A program made the translations under genes and the position numbers. A stretch of DNA of 64,000 bases. Source: Lytechinus pictus. Its lineage: Eukaryota; Echinodermata; Echinoidea; Temnopleuroida; Toxopneustidae. Positions within the stretch are counted from its first letter, which is position 1, and each line of letters begins with the position of its first letter. The DNA lies in the NCBI RefSeq assembly GCF_037042905.1, contig NW_026974141.1:7667001-7731000 (forward strand), read 5' to 3'. The notes below the pieces were generated by a model. It made no database searches and was not told the origin of the DNA. It saw only the letters and a program-made list of their open reading frames with translations. Below, one piece after another: positions 23,201 to 31,560 of the stretch.

Positions 23201-26200
23201 TAGGCCCCATATGGGTTTTATATGTTTCTATCTGGGCTCAGTCGATCCATAATTATGCCACTTCGCCCATATAGATACCACATGGGGCCCATATGGTTTT
23301 GTTTTGTGGGTTCTAGGTGGGAAAACCCATATGGGCCCCATATGGGTTTTATATGTTCCTATATGGGCTCAGGCGATCCATAATTATGCCACTTCGCCCA
23401 TATAGATACCACATGGGGCCCATATGGTTTTATTATGTGGGTTCTAGGTGGGAAAACCCATATAGGCCCCATATGGGTTTTATATGTTTCTATCTGGGCT
23501 CAGTCGATCCATAATTATGCCACTTCGCCCATATAGATACCACATGGGGCCCATATGGTTTTGTTTTGTGGGTTCAAGGTGGGAAAACCCATATGGGCCC
23601 CATATGGGTTTTATATGTTCCTATATGGGCTCAGGCGATCCATAATTATGCCACTTCGCCCATATAGATACCACATGGGGCCCATATGGTTTTATTATGT
23701 GGGTTCTAGGTGGGAAAACCCATATAGGCCCCATATGGGTTTTATATGTTTCTATCTGGGCTCAGTCGATCCATAATTATGCCACTTCGCCCATATAGAT
23801 ACCACATGGGGCCCATATGGTTTTATTATTTGGGTTCTAGGTGGGAAAACCCATATAGGCCCCATATGGGTTTTATATGTTTCTATCTGGGCTCAGTCGA
23901 TCCATAATTATGCCACTTCGCCCATATAGATACCACATGGGGCCCATATGGTTTTATTATGTGGGTTCTAGGTGGGAAAACCCATATGGGCCCCATATGG
24001 GTTTTATATGTTCCTATATGGGCTCATGCGATCCATAATTATGCCACTTCGCCCATATAGATACCACATGGGGCCCATATGGTTTTATTATATGGGTTCT
24101 AGGTGGGAAAACCCATATAGGCCCCATATGGGTTTTATATGTTTCTATCTGGGCTCAGTCGATCCATAATTATGCCACTTCGCCCATATAGATACCACAT
24201 TGGGCCCATGTGGTTTTATTATGTGGGTTCTAGGTGGGATAACCCATATAGGCCCCATATGGGTTTTATATGTTTCTATCTGGGCTCAGTCGATCCATAA
24301 TAATGCCACTTCGCCCATACAGATACCACATGGGGCCCATATGGTTTTATTATGTGGGTTCTTGGTGGGAAAATCCATATGGGCCCCATATGGGTTTTAT
24401 ATGTTCCTATATGGGCTCAGGCGATCCATAATTATGCCACTTCGCCCATATAGATACCACGTGGGGCCCATATGGTTTTATTATGTGGGTTCTAGGTGGG
24501 ATAACCCATATAGGCCCCATATGGGTTTTATACGTTTCTATCTGGGCTCAGTCGATCCATAATTATGCCACTTCGCCCATATAGATACCACATGGGGCCC
24601 ATATGGTTTTATTATGTGGGTTCTTGGTGGGAAAATCCATATGGGCCCATATGGGTTTTATATGTTCCTATATGGGCTCAGGCGATCCATAATTATGCCA
24701 CTTCGCCCATATAGATACCACATGGGGCCCATATGGTTTTATTATGTGGGTTCTAGGTGGGAAAACCCATATAGGCCCCATATGGGTTTTATATGTTTCT
24801 ATCTGGGCTCAGTCGATCCATAATTATGCCACTTCGCCCATATAGATACCACATGGGGCCCATGTGGTTTTATTATGTGGGTTCTAGGTGGGAAAACTCA
24901 TATGGGCCCAATGTGGGTTTTATATGTTTCTATATGGGCTCGGTCGACCCTGAAATAAGACCACATCGCCCATATAGATACCACATGGGGCCCATATGGT
25001 TTTTATTATCTGGGTTCTAGGTGGGACAAACCATATGGGCCACATATGGGTTTTACATGGTACATATGGGCCCCAGTAGGCCCACATGATTCCCATATGG
25101 GCCCCAGATACTTAGCTATCTGGGAGGCCAATAAAACATTGACTTCAATGGGGCTAACTATATGAATTCATGAGGTTATATCTCAGGCCCGCATGGACCG
25201 ATTCTCCCAAATTTTGGTAGTGGTGCTTTTTCATCATGCGCTACAAAAATATGGTATAAAAAAACGCTGAAATGCCACTAAAAGTTTTTTGAGGCGTCAT
25301 CAGTTCGGTACCTTATTCCGCATCGGGAATAATCTTGCTATATACCCCTTTCATAAACTCAATAAAACCTAATTAGCCGCCTTAGAGTAATGCGGATAAT
25401 TCAATAAAAATTGCGTTCACAAACTCCGAAAATTATCCGCATTATTTTTACGAGCGCCCGTCCTGAAAAAGGCGGATAATCGTCATGACAACTGGACACG
25501 CCCCCTCCGATGCGGTTGTGTTGGAAAAGGGTGACCTTGTGACCACACCATGGCAATTATCCGCATTATTTGGAAATACGTTCATAAACTCAAAATCTTG
25601 TCCCGATGCCGCTATTATGCGGATAATAGCAGCATCAGAATAATGCGGATAACTCTTGTCCTCCTCTGATTTTACGACCAAATTATGCTGCTATTAGCCG
25701 CATAATTGGGTTTTATTGGGTTTATGAAATCATGTAACGTCTCGACGCAATTTAACAGACGAATTACAGTAAAATAGCGCCATCAACCTTGCTGCGCCTG
25801 TCCACGAATATTTATGGCGAAAACGTAGAAATGCCTGAGAACGGTTGTACAATGATAGACAACGGAGGATGGACTATACTCGTGCATGCGCACTTGCGTA
25901 GTGTAAGGCTGATTTCCCCAAATCGGAAGATTTGAACTGCGTCGTGGATGATAAATCTAAAACGCCCGATTGTAAGGTATCACGTTGGCCTATTTTCATC
26001 ATTGCCTGAATTGATAAGAAACAAAATAGCGGATAGGAAGGGATTGTTTTCTGCGCCTCATAGGGCGGGGTACACATAGGCCTACGTAGAAAATAAATTG
26101 ACCGAGGCGGTTCCATTGATGTACAACACCCCCCCCCCCTCATTATTTTTGTTTAATTGTTCTAACTTTTAATTGTTATTCCCACCTCTATTTCTCCTCG

Positions 26201-29200
26201 CCAATCTACCCCCTTCTCTCACACTATGCCCTTTCTGTCTATCCAATCTGTCTCTGTCTCTTTCTACAACCGTTGTATCTTTCTTTATTTCTCTCCTCTC
26301 TCTCTCCTTTTCCTTTCCATCTCTATTTTTACTCTCTCTCTCTCTCTTTCTGCTCTCATACACTTTCGCCCCTTTCTTTTTACTTCACCCCATGTCATTC
26401 TTTCCTCCCGCCCCCTCCCCTTTCCACTTTTTTTTATTCCATCACCATGGTTACAGAAAAGAAATCACGTGATGAATATGCTCTAGAAAGATTCCCGCCA
26501 TCGAGGTCCAACAGTGGCGTTGAAAAAATATCTCTTGCATCCACTTCGTGTTCCAATACTTCAGAGGGTTATGGATCGCTACATGTGAGTTCCAAAAGAT
26601 TTAACGAACGAACGTAGAGGGCGTCAACAAAAGAGACGCAGTACCTCGTATTAGTAGTAGTGCTTTCAGAGTTGTCACCTCCGTAGGCAGTCGGCCTGTA
26701 TTGTAAGCAATACGAATGTCAATAATAGGCCTATGCACAATTCATTTGAAATAAATGTTGAATCTAATCTTCTGTACATTTTTTTTCTAAAGTGCATTGT
26801 TTCACACATTTTTGTTTGATTTATTTCGGAACAGAGTCGCTCCTTGCTGCTCGGACGCAACGCCTCCTCCGTCCACGAAATCACCCCGGTCGAGAACATC
26901 CACCATCTCGACATCGATGACGTCGAGACATCTCCCGGCGACATCGGTCAGGTCCTCCTCTCGTTATCATACAGCCAGTCGAACAGGTTGACTATTACGT
27001 TGCTCGAAGTGACGAACTTGTTGCTGAGGCCATTTTCAGAAAGCATCGATCCTTATGTTCGAATACGAGTTAGATCAAGCAATAAAGGTGATACTATATT
27101 AAAACAATAGAGGATTTTATAGATTATATCGAAAATTATTTTTTTTCTATCACAAATTACGTGCTGCATGGGCATTTTTTTATAAAGCATTGATCCGTAC
27201 GTTTGTCCTTCATTCCATATCATGCTCATTTCAAGTGTGTAATTTCTCTTTTATTTTATTCGATTTCATTACATTAAATTGTATTTTGTGTTTCCGTCTC
27301 GGATATCATAGCCATTGATCGTTTTATATACCAGGGGCCCGTTGCATAAAACTTTTTACCTGAGAAAACTCAGGTTGTTTTTACCAGAGTTTTTGCTCTG
27401 TGTTAAAGTCAATGGCAGAAATCAGACTAACCTTAGTTTTCAGTTTTTACCAGAGTTATCTTAGGTAAAAAGTTTTATGCAACAGGCCCCTGGGGCCCGT
27501 AACACAAAGCTTAGCAATGATCGTAGAACATTTAATTACGACTGATTGCATAGACTACAATGTACAATCAAGAAAGGATCACCAGTCGTGCTAAAAGTCA
27601 TTCGTATCTTACGAACAGCTTTATGAAACACCTACCTGGGGCCTGTTGCATTAAACTTTTTACCTGAGAAAACTCAGGTATTTTTCATCTGAGTTTTTGC
27701 CCTGTGTTAAAGTCAATGGCAGAAATCAGACTAAACTTAGTTTTCAGTTTTTACCGGAGTTTTCTCAGGTAAAAAATTTTATGCAACAGGCTGCAGGAGG
27801 CCGTTTCATAAAGCTGTTCGTAAGTTAAGAGTGACATTATGAACGATTGGTAAACCTTTCTTACGCGCTAAACCATTGCCAATGAACATTGTTGTGTCTC
27901 CCATTTGCCTCAAGAAAGGATCACCAGTCGTTCTTAAAGTCACTTTTGATTTACGAACGTCTTTATGAAACACCCACCAGGTTAAAATAAAAACTTAATT
28001 GAAGGGTATGTATTACATACTGTTTGGTGAACGGTCGGTCCTTTGCAATAAAAATATTTTCTTACTTCCTCAGTTTTCACCCGGTATACTCATGTTAATC
28101 GTTACACACACGTTGGTGTTGAAGTGAAGCAATGCAGTGCATATTTTATTTGCCGGGTATACTGAATTGTCACAAGGCCGCCATGCTATAGGGCTGAGGC
28201 ATTATTCAATTTTATATATATTTCTAGTTCATTTTACTTTTACCTTGATATAATATTCTTTGAATTCATATCGGTTACCTGTTTCACTCTTTGCTTTTTT
28301 AGGTATTGTAACGATAAAGTCAAAGTTTTTTTGGTCTCTCCCTTCATCTCTCTCCCTCTCTCTTTCTCTCTCTCTCTCTTTCAATTACAGATCATTTTCA
28401 CGATTTTTACTTCCAAAGCGCGGTTAAGAGGAAAACGCAGAACCCAACCTTTGAAGAAACCTTTTTTGTGAATCTATCCCCCGAAGAACTAACGCACTAC
28501 ATCATCAGGCTCGAGGTGGTCAATTTTCATAAATTCTCGCGAAAGGACGTGATAGGCGAGATTTGTATTCCTCTTTATGACGTCACGACAACGAATGAGA
28601 TAACGCAAGCTTACGATCTAAAAGAGCCGATGAAGGTTAGTTTCGAAGGGGAAGTAAATATTTATTTTTTTATTATATGACAAAAAAAAACATCACACGA
28701 ATATTTTTTTCTATTTTGTCGGTCGCAATGGGACTCTTTTCTTATCTCAGTATCCCTCCCTCTCCGCCCCCACTTCTCCAACTCCGTCCCCCATTCCCTC
28801 TATCTCACCATCTCTCTCTCTCTCTCTCTATCATTCTCTTGTTATCTTTCCATCTCCAGAGTCCAGAGTCACCCTGGTAAAATAAGACGTAATAAATTAA
28901 TAAATAAATAAATCTCTTCCTCTCTTCCTATCTCCCCCAGTTTCGTACTTTCATGAATCTATTTCTTTTTCATCATTTTGCTCTCGATTAATCGATATTG
29001 TTGGCACTGAAAAAAAAAAGACAATGACAAATTAAATAGATAATGATGATAAAACCATACTTCATTAATCACAGGAAATAGATAGATTGCAGAGGGTTTC
29101 ACATTTTTCATAACCAGTTCAAACCTTGTTTCCGAATTTCGCTCGTTATCAATGTACCTGAAGTTATGATCTCTAGAGGCCACTTCGTGAAATAATTTAC

Positions 29201-31107
29201 AAATAATTTTACGCACGTAGGATGACTCTTTTTGTGCTATTTTTGTTACTTTATACACCAAACCTTTTTCAGAAGAGGGTGCATTTCATTTTGTCCCTCC
29301 TCCTAAATATGTACGACCAAAAAAAAAGGGTCATCACTTCCAAATGAAGGCATCTTGGGTTCTCCTCTTCTGCAATTAGGCCATATACGATACGTGGTGC
29401 GCCAGTACCCCCCCCCCCCCGACGCCCCGGTTCGACCGGTGGAATCGCATGAAATATTACATTTTTTCCATATCCTGTGGGTAGATTTACAAAGACATCT
29501 CGTCCTTTCAGTGCAGAGTTAATTTCATCGACTTGCAAATCCTTAAATCGGTCAATATTCAGCATTTTAGAGTCATATTCAGCGCTCTTTGATATTTCGT
29601 CGTCACTCTTCGCCAAGAATCCAAGGGTCGCCATTCAAGATGAGCTCATGAATATTTAATATGACGTCATAGCAGCTCGCGCTCTCATTGGATGATTTTC
29701 ACCGACCAGTTTTTGGTCGGTGAATTGGTAAAAACAATAAAAAACAAAAGAAAGTCGGTGAAATTCGGGTCAGATTTCAAGAGGCCCTGTCTCGCGGCGC
29801 TCTGCTTCGCTCTCTCCCTTGCTTTGCCATGTTCGCTCGGAAAGCAGCCGACAGGGCCTCGACAAGAGGCTACGTCTGAACTAGCTGACATAGATCCAAA
29901 TAAAATGCTCTTGTCGTGTGTAAAGTCATGGGTAACTTTACGAACAGTTTATGAAACACCCACCCTGGTCGAAGATTGTTGATGTTTTGTTGTTTATTCC
30001 AGAAAATGTGCGGTGAGATGCTGCTTTCTCTGAGCTACCTGCCAACATCCAGCCGTCTGCTTCTTGGTGTTCTAAGAGCGAGGAATCTTACGTGCCAAGA
30101 TGACTCGAGAAATATAGGTAAGATGATGATGATGACATAGAGGACGGTGACGACGACGATGATGAATGTAGTGGTGATGGTGGTGACGATAACGATGGTG
30201 ATGATTATGAAGTTGTCGATGAGGATGACGACAGTGATGATGATGGTGACGTGACGACGATAGTGATAATGATGGTGATGATGATGATGATGGTGGTGAT
30301 GATGATGATAGTGATGATAATGGTGATGATGATGATGGTTGTGGTGATGATGATGATGGTGATGATGATGATGATAGTGATGATGATGGTGATGATGATG
30401 ATAGTGATGATGATAGTGACGATGATGGTGATGATGATAGTGATGATGATGGTGATGATGATGATGATAGTGATGATGATGGTGATGATGATGATGATGA
30501 TGGTGGTGATGATGATGATGATGGTGGTGATGATGATGATGATGGTGACGATGATGATGATGATAAAGGCACTGTGATGATAATGATGATCATCTTGTTT
30601 ATGTTGATAATGTTAATGGTAAAGATTTTGATACCAGAGATGGTAATTATGGTGGAAATGATGATAAATGAGGGTGTTGACAATGACGGCATTGCCAAAA
30701 CCATGCTAGTATTTCTCTTTTCTCAAAGAACCACAATTATTGTAACCATTATATGACTTTCTCCTCATTTTACAGACTCTTGTGTTCGGGCTAGACTCAT
30801 CATGGGCGGCAGAAAATGCAGAAGAAGAAAGACCCGCGTCGTAACGTCCGATGTCGACCCCGTATTCAACGACAAATTCTTTTTCGAAGTCCCAGCGGAG
30901 AAACTCGAACGCGTCCAGATTTTAGTCGCGGTGACGAACGAGCGAGACAGCGGACAGGACTCGGATACGGATACCGGTTACAGCGAAGCCGAAGTCGGTC
31001 AAGTGATTCTGGGTTATCGGAGCACACCGCGGGCGCATGCGCACTGGTTAAAAATGATGACAAACCCGAGAGAGAAATACGCTCAATGGTATGACTTGAC
31101 AGTCTAA
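10915..31107 (+). CDS. Synaptotagmin-like protein (TM anchor, tandem C2A-C2B), complete, six exons
   Basis: Joining 10915-11065, 26457-26584, 26835-27087, 28391-28635, 30003-30117 and 30776-31107 gives 407 codons with every splice phase matched. Residues 1-23 are a short luminal end; 24-45 are a membrane helix ending CLICLCC, followed by RKRK, the palmitoylation/basic arrangement of synaptotagmins. A Ser-rich linker runs to about residue 130. C2A (about 130-260) shows IDPYVRIRV, FEETFFVNL and FSRKDVIGEI; C2B (about 262-407) shows DPVFNDKFFFEVP and ends with the family signature HW-MM-PRE-AQWYDL. In C2A loop 3 the usual Asp-x-Asp is replaced (VNFHKFS) and the first loop 1 Asp is missing, so C2A probably does not bind Ca2+. 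Expected role: vesicle trafficking or exocytosis. Subtype not assigned; it has a Syt12-like flavour. Confidence 0.88.
11537..11760 (+). repeat. Left arm of the ~200-bp inverted repeat
   Basis: Starts GTACCGAAGGTGACGTCA and runs to about CAGTGAGCAAAATAT. It is roughly 75-80% matched, by eye, to the complement of 25095-25311. Confidence 0.75.
11766..12066. repeat. CCCATATGGG-type satellite block, left
   Basis: Irregular array of palindromic GGCCCATATGGGCC-like words in both strands' reading. The Trp/Gly/Pro-rich ORFs here come from the repeat. Confidence 0.8.
12530..13000. repeat. CCCATATGGG/CCCAGAT satellite block with a 120-bp tandem duplication
   Basis: 12761-12880 and 12881-13000 are nearly identical 120-bp units, each containing CAGATAACCCACATTGGA and TGAAAATTCAAAATTTTTC. 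Upstream units are more diverged. Confidence 0.85.
15070..15600. repeat. Repeat copy 1, left part (interrupted by the LINE)
   Basis: Matches 18915-19435 almost base for base, for example GGGGTCAACGGACTCCC, TATTGGTCGTAAGAGGC and GGCGCCTAGATGACGTC. It resumes after the LINE at 18273. Confidence 0.85.
15938..18097 (-). CDS. LINE reverse transcriptase ORF (719 codons as read from ATG)
   Basis: Ordered RT motifs are visible: SSGIDGITAQIL, NYRPISILSSISKIMERLV, QSGFRKKHST, the A motif VFVDLKKAFDTVD, the B motif GIPQGSTLGPILF, the catalytic YADDTVIYFS, and KYLGMYLDPKLKWDTHI. A C-terminal KIQNRAGRIIL segment follows. The frame is intact through the RT, so the insertion is fairly young. The ATG is not the real start, because endonuclease sequence precedes it in another frame. 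Confidence 0.92.
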   Translation of the reverse strand: MEIKHEDASRMINFRKLSGIDLEAYMERLNNQSWHEILNYDNINEAFIKWEELLMSVVDYCMPIRSRRIRSKKSPWMNSEILKLIREREKFKKKAWKSKDEIKMIEYRKIRNKITYQIRKEKKKYYNDQITKLKVNAGNIWTVMKSLLPSKKSNSMIKTDKEQIFEQSENFNNYFANIGADLASKIPLSSGIVPEQCNLDSSFYFTAVTEEDVSKEIKLSKNKPSSGIDGITAQILKMSAPVILPSLTYLINKSLLDSTFPHKYKIAKVIPIYKSGDKNDPCNYRPISILSSISKIMERLVSNQLKLYMKENEILCVEQSGFRKKHSTMTSLLKVTDDWLKAMDEGLYTGAVFVDLKKAFDTVDVKILVKKLAKIGVSEDALHWFESYLCNRNICTSIENITSNVSSIEYGIPQGSTLGPILFTLYINDINKHVKYCKLHLYADDTVIYFSGKNISEIEYNVNIDLRNIYDWLCHNKLSLNVDKTNSMLFGTNIMLSKCANINVKISDKTIKQSNSVKYLGMYLDPKLKWDTHIEELCKKTNKLVKYLARLRHFVTESNLKLLYSSVILPLFDYADIVYESTNKKYTERLQKIQNRAGRIILNVKPQNRISNREIHQRLELRSLQSRRNIHVHTMVFKSLNGLAPLYLADSFKYCNYSYNLRTVGNVIMPKPNTENCRRMFIYRGSRLYNDLPLDMKFIKNLTTFITSLSSKVSKYIDI
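18098..18272 (-). pseudogene. LINE endonuclease C-terminal fragment, frameshifted from the RT ORF
   Basis: The frame one off from the RT ORF reads NRTDYTRVTCNSMTLIDHMI and then GISDHSMSYM. LIDH and SDH are conserved parts of AP-type LINE endonucleases. The switch of frame falls in an A-rich run near 18088-18098 and looks like a 1-base loss. Confidence 0.75.
18273..18459. repeat. Repeat copy 1, right part
   Basis: Continues copy 1 with GATTTGATTACCTTGAAAA and ends in the hairpin AGGTGATCTGTCATATTC followed by ATGACAGACCACCT. Confidence 0.8.
18478..18562 (-). repeat. tRNA-like sequence (tRNA pseudogene or SINE head)
   Basis: On the minus strand GGTCGACTGGATAACGC resembles an A box and GGTGGTTCAAAC a B box, with CTGTCAA in the anticodon-loop position. 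The anticodon stem (CCTGA/AGCAG) and T stem are mismatched, so it is not an intact tRNA. A run of T follows in the transcript sense. Confidence 0.45.
18893..19618. repeat. Repeat copy 2 (uninterrupted; contains the empty LINE target site)
   Basis: Same sequence as copy 1, but at 19435/19436 GACGTCATCAT runs straight into GATTTGATAACC. Ends CATGACAGACCACCTAAT. A left terminal repeat for this copy was not found. Confidence 0.85.
19619..20508. other. AT-rich gap in intron 1, nothing coding
   Basis: Contains a short TGATT tract (20140-20160) and a C/A homopolymer block (20243-20290). No exon or terminal inverted repeat was seen. Confidence 0.5.
20509..20550 (-). repeat. SINE 3'-end fragment
   Basis: AATAATAATAATAG followed by TTTATAAAGCGCTATTTCC resembles the 3' tail and TTATATAGCGCTTTTTGCC block of the SINE at 49426-49704. 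Confidence 0.5.
20664..20840. repeat. MITE 'CAGGGGCCGCGGAA', copy 2
   Basis: Same inverted ends as 8372-8532 and the same CCATATGATTGTGATTTTT core; the poly-C/ACTTT segment is duplicated here. Confidence 0.8.
21040..25105 (+). repeat. ~131-bp satellite array with 523-bp (4-mer) higher-order period
   Basis: About 30 monomers of 130-131 bp share GATCCATAATTATGCC, CGCCCATATAGATACCACAT and GGGCCCATATGGTTTT. Variant-specific words recur at 523 bp: CATATCGGTTTTATTTG starts at 21901, 22424 and 22947. From about 23300 the pattern changes to alternating types (~262 bp), and monomers at both ends are more diverged. The 65-codon ORFs repeat at the same spacing and break each monomer because 131 is not a multiple of three, so this is not coding. 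Confidence 0.93.
25095..25311 (-). repeat. Right arm of the ~200-bp inverted repeat
   Basis: Contains ATTGACTTCAATGGGGCTAA, TCATCATGCGCTACAAAAAT and AACGCTGAAATGCCACT, then ends TTCGGTACC; complementary in order to 11537-11755. Confidence 0.75.
25349..25728. repeat. MITE with TTTCATAAACTCAATAAAACC ends, ~380 bp
   Basis: Inverted ends TTCATAAACTCAATAAAACC and GGTTTTATTGGGTTTATGAA. The interior has repeated TAATGCGGATAA/TTATCCGCATTA words. It abuts the satellite domain. Confidence 0.85.
26457..26584 (+). CDS. Synaptotagmin exon 2 (cytoplasmic linker)
   Basis: Acceptor GGTTACAG after a long pyrimidine tract (26180-26440); donor GTGAGT. It encodes a Ser-rich linker including DEYALERFPPSRSNSG. 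An ATG overlaps the acceptor (26447) in the same frame and could be mistaken for a start. The phase match to exon 1, and the need for a membrane anchor, favour splicing. Confidence 0.8.
26835..27087 (+). CDS. Synaptotagmin exon 3 (linker and first half of C2A)
   Basis: Acceptor GGAACAG, phase 0 in and phase 1 out. It encodes GQVLLSLSYS, then the strand after it (LTITLLEVTNLLL) and SIDPYVRIRV, the standard start of a C2 domain. Codon use is GC-richer than in the flanking introns. Confidence 0.85.
27333..27492. repeat. MITE-B copy 1
   Basis: Ends GTTGCATAAAACTTTTTACC and its reverse complement; the core TGTGTTAAAGTCAATGGCAG is shared with 27638-27791. In synaptotagmin intron 3. Confidence 0.85.
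27493..27640. repeat. Chimeric MITE (MITE-D left half, MITE-A right half)
   Basis: The left part, GTAACACAAAGCTTAGCAAT to ACAATGTACAATC, matches the complement of 63690-63838. The right part, AAGAAAGGATCACCAGTCG to ACGAACAGCTTTATGAAACA, matches MITE-A. The two ends are therefore not inverted repeats of each other. Confidence 0.75.
27638..27791. repeat. MITE-B copy 2
   Basis: Same ends and core as 27333-27492 with scattered substitutions. Confidence 0.85.
27799..27980. repeat. MITE-A copy 2
   Basis: GTTTCATAAAGCTGTTCGTA at the left and ATTTACGAACGTCTTTATGA at the right, with the TTTCTTACGCGCTAAACCAT core also found at 681-850. Confidence 0.85.
28391..28635 (+). CDS. Synaptotagmin exon 4 (second half of C2A)
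   Basis: Acceptor AATTACAG preceded by a CT tract, donor GTTAGT. It encodes KRKTQNPTFEETFFV and FSRKDVIGEICIPLYDV. The Asp residues normally flanking the Phe of loop 3 are Asn and His here. Confidence 0.88.
29269..29634 (-). pseudogene. RecQ-like helicase fragment (N-terminal), broken
   Basis: From an ATG at 29634 the first ~65 residues read like the start of a RecQ-type helicase: RFKDLQVDEINSALKGRDVF followed by the Walker A region NLPTGYGKN. The invariant Ser/Thr after GK is Asn here. After IPPVEPGRRGGGG the similarity stops at a poly-C run, and no DEAH box or later motif follows. It lies antisense in synaptotagmin intron 4. Probably a dead transposon-borne or retrocopied helicase piece. 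Confidence 0.6.
29640..29895. repeat. Hairpin-rich sequence 5' of the helicase fragment
   Basis: Contains CACCGACCA-GTTTT-TGGTCGGTG and the wider arms GAGGCCCTGTC...GACAGGGCCTC, plus an ATTGG box. It may be the end of the element that carried the helicase. Confidence 0.5.
29924..29966. repeat. MITE-A end fragment
   Basis: TTTACGAACAGTTTATGAAA followed by CACCCACCCTGG matches the right end of MITE-A; the rest is missing. Confidence 0.6.
30003..30117 (+). CDS. Synaptotagmin exon 5 (start of C2B)
   Basis: 115 bases, phase 0 in and phase 1 out, acceptor TTTATTCCAG and donor GTAAGA. It encodes KMCGEMLLSLSYLPTSSRL and GVLRARNLTCQDD. Too short to appear as a notable ORF, but it supplies the missing first strands of C2B. 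Confidence 0.85.
30121..30575. repeat. (GAT)n microsatellite in synaptotagmin intron 5
   Basis: About 450 bp of GAT/GGT/AGT triplets starting 4 bp after the exon 5 boundary. The Met/Val ORF and Ser-rich ORF across it are artefacts. Confidence 0.95.
30776..31107 (+). CDS. Synaptotagmin exon 6 (rest of C2B, stop)
   Basis: Acceptor TTTTACAG. It encodes the Arg/Lys-rich strand GGRKCRRRKTRVV, the position of the C2B polybasic strand, then DPVFNDKFFFEVP, a longer acidic loop 3 (DSGQDSDTDTG) and the terminal HWLKMMTNPREKYAQWYDLT, ending TAA at 31105-31107. Confidence 0.9.
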
Positions 31108-31560
31108 ACTACCCCCCCCCCCCCCCAGCTAACACTACCAAGACAAATAAATCATTATTTGCCCAAACAAATCACCATTGTTATAAGTCATTATTGTAGT
31201 AGTGGTAGTAGTAGTAGTAGTAGTAGTAGTAGTATATAGTAGTAGTAGTAACATCTTGCCTTCCATGTCCTTAATTGTTAGTTATAATAATATTCGATAA
31301 GAAGTATTGGAAAATCGAGGCGAAGGGTGCTATTTATAATTTCAATATTACACTTTTAGTTGATGTTTTTGTATTTTAGCATTTTGTATTACACATTGGG
31401 GAAAGTGCATTATATCCACATGATTCTGCAATCGTGATAATCTGATTTTAGAGCAATAACTATTTTCTGTATTTTACTGTTCTTATTGGTATAGTATAAC
31501 GTTTTTTACTAATGCAATATATCGTACATAAAATTTGAAATAAAAATGTGTGAAATTTAT
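31108..31560 (+). other. Synaptotagmin 3' UTR and likely poly(A) signal
   Basis: AT-rich sequence after the stop with a poly-C run and an (AGT)n tract (31196-31251). AATAAA at 31539-31544 is the best candidate poly(A) signal; the end itself cannot be seen. Confidence 0.5.
31196..31251. repeat. (AGT)n microsatellite
   Basis: About 55 bp of AGT triplets in the synaptotagmin 3' UTR. Confidence 0.9.

Larger units (their letters stand above)
11537..25311. mobile_element. Inverted-repeat-flanked domain carrying CCCATATGGG satellites
   Basis: The left flank (11537-11760) and right flank (25095-25311) are diverged inverted copies. Both contain GTACCGAA, then GGCATTTCAGCG, TTTATACCATATTTT, GCATGATGAAAAA and GAAGTCAATGT (or reverse complements). 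Each flank passes inward directly into CCCATATGGG-type repeats. Either this is one large nonautonomous element with other insertions inside, or two copies of one family in opposite orientation. No transposase was recognised. It fills most of synaptotagmin intron 1. Confidence 0.55.

Noticed and set aside
21162-25020. Dozens of similar 65-75-codon ORFs (GKPIWAPYGFY type)
   Set aside because: They repeat with the satellite period and are cut every monomer because 131 is not divisible by three; no splice pattern.
21040-25105. CRISPR array
   Set aside because: Direct repeats without unique spacers, in a eukaryotic intron.
26447-26584. ATG at 26447 as the synaptotagmin start
   Set aside because: Good Kozak match, but it overlaps a strong acceptor in phase with the anchor exon at 10915-11065; a start here would give no membrane segment. 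Kept only as a possible alternative form.
30072-30704. 210-codon Ser-rich minus ORF and Met/Val plus ORF
   Set aside because: Translation of the intronic (GAT)n microsatellite between synaptotagmin exons 5 and 6.
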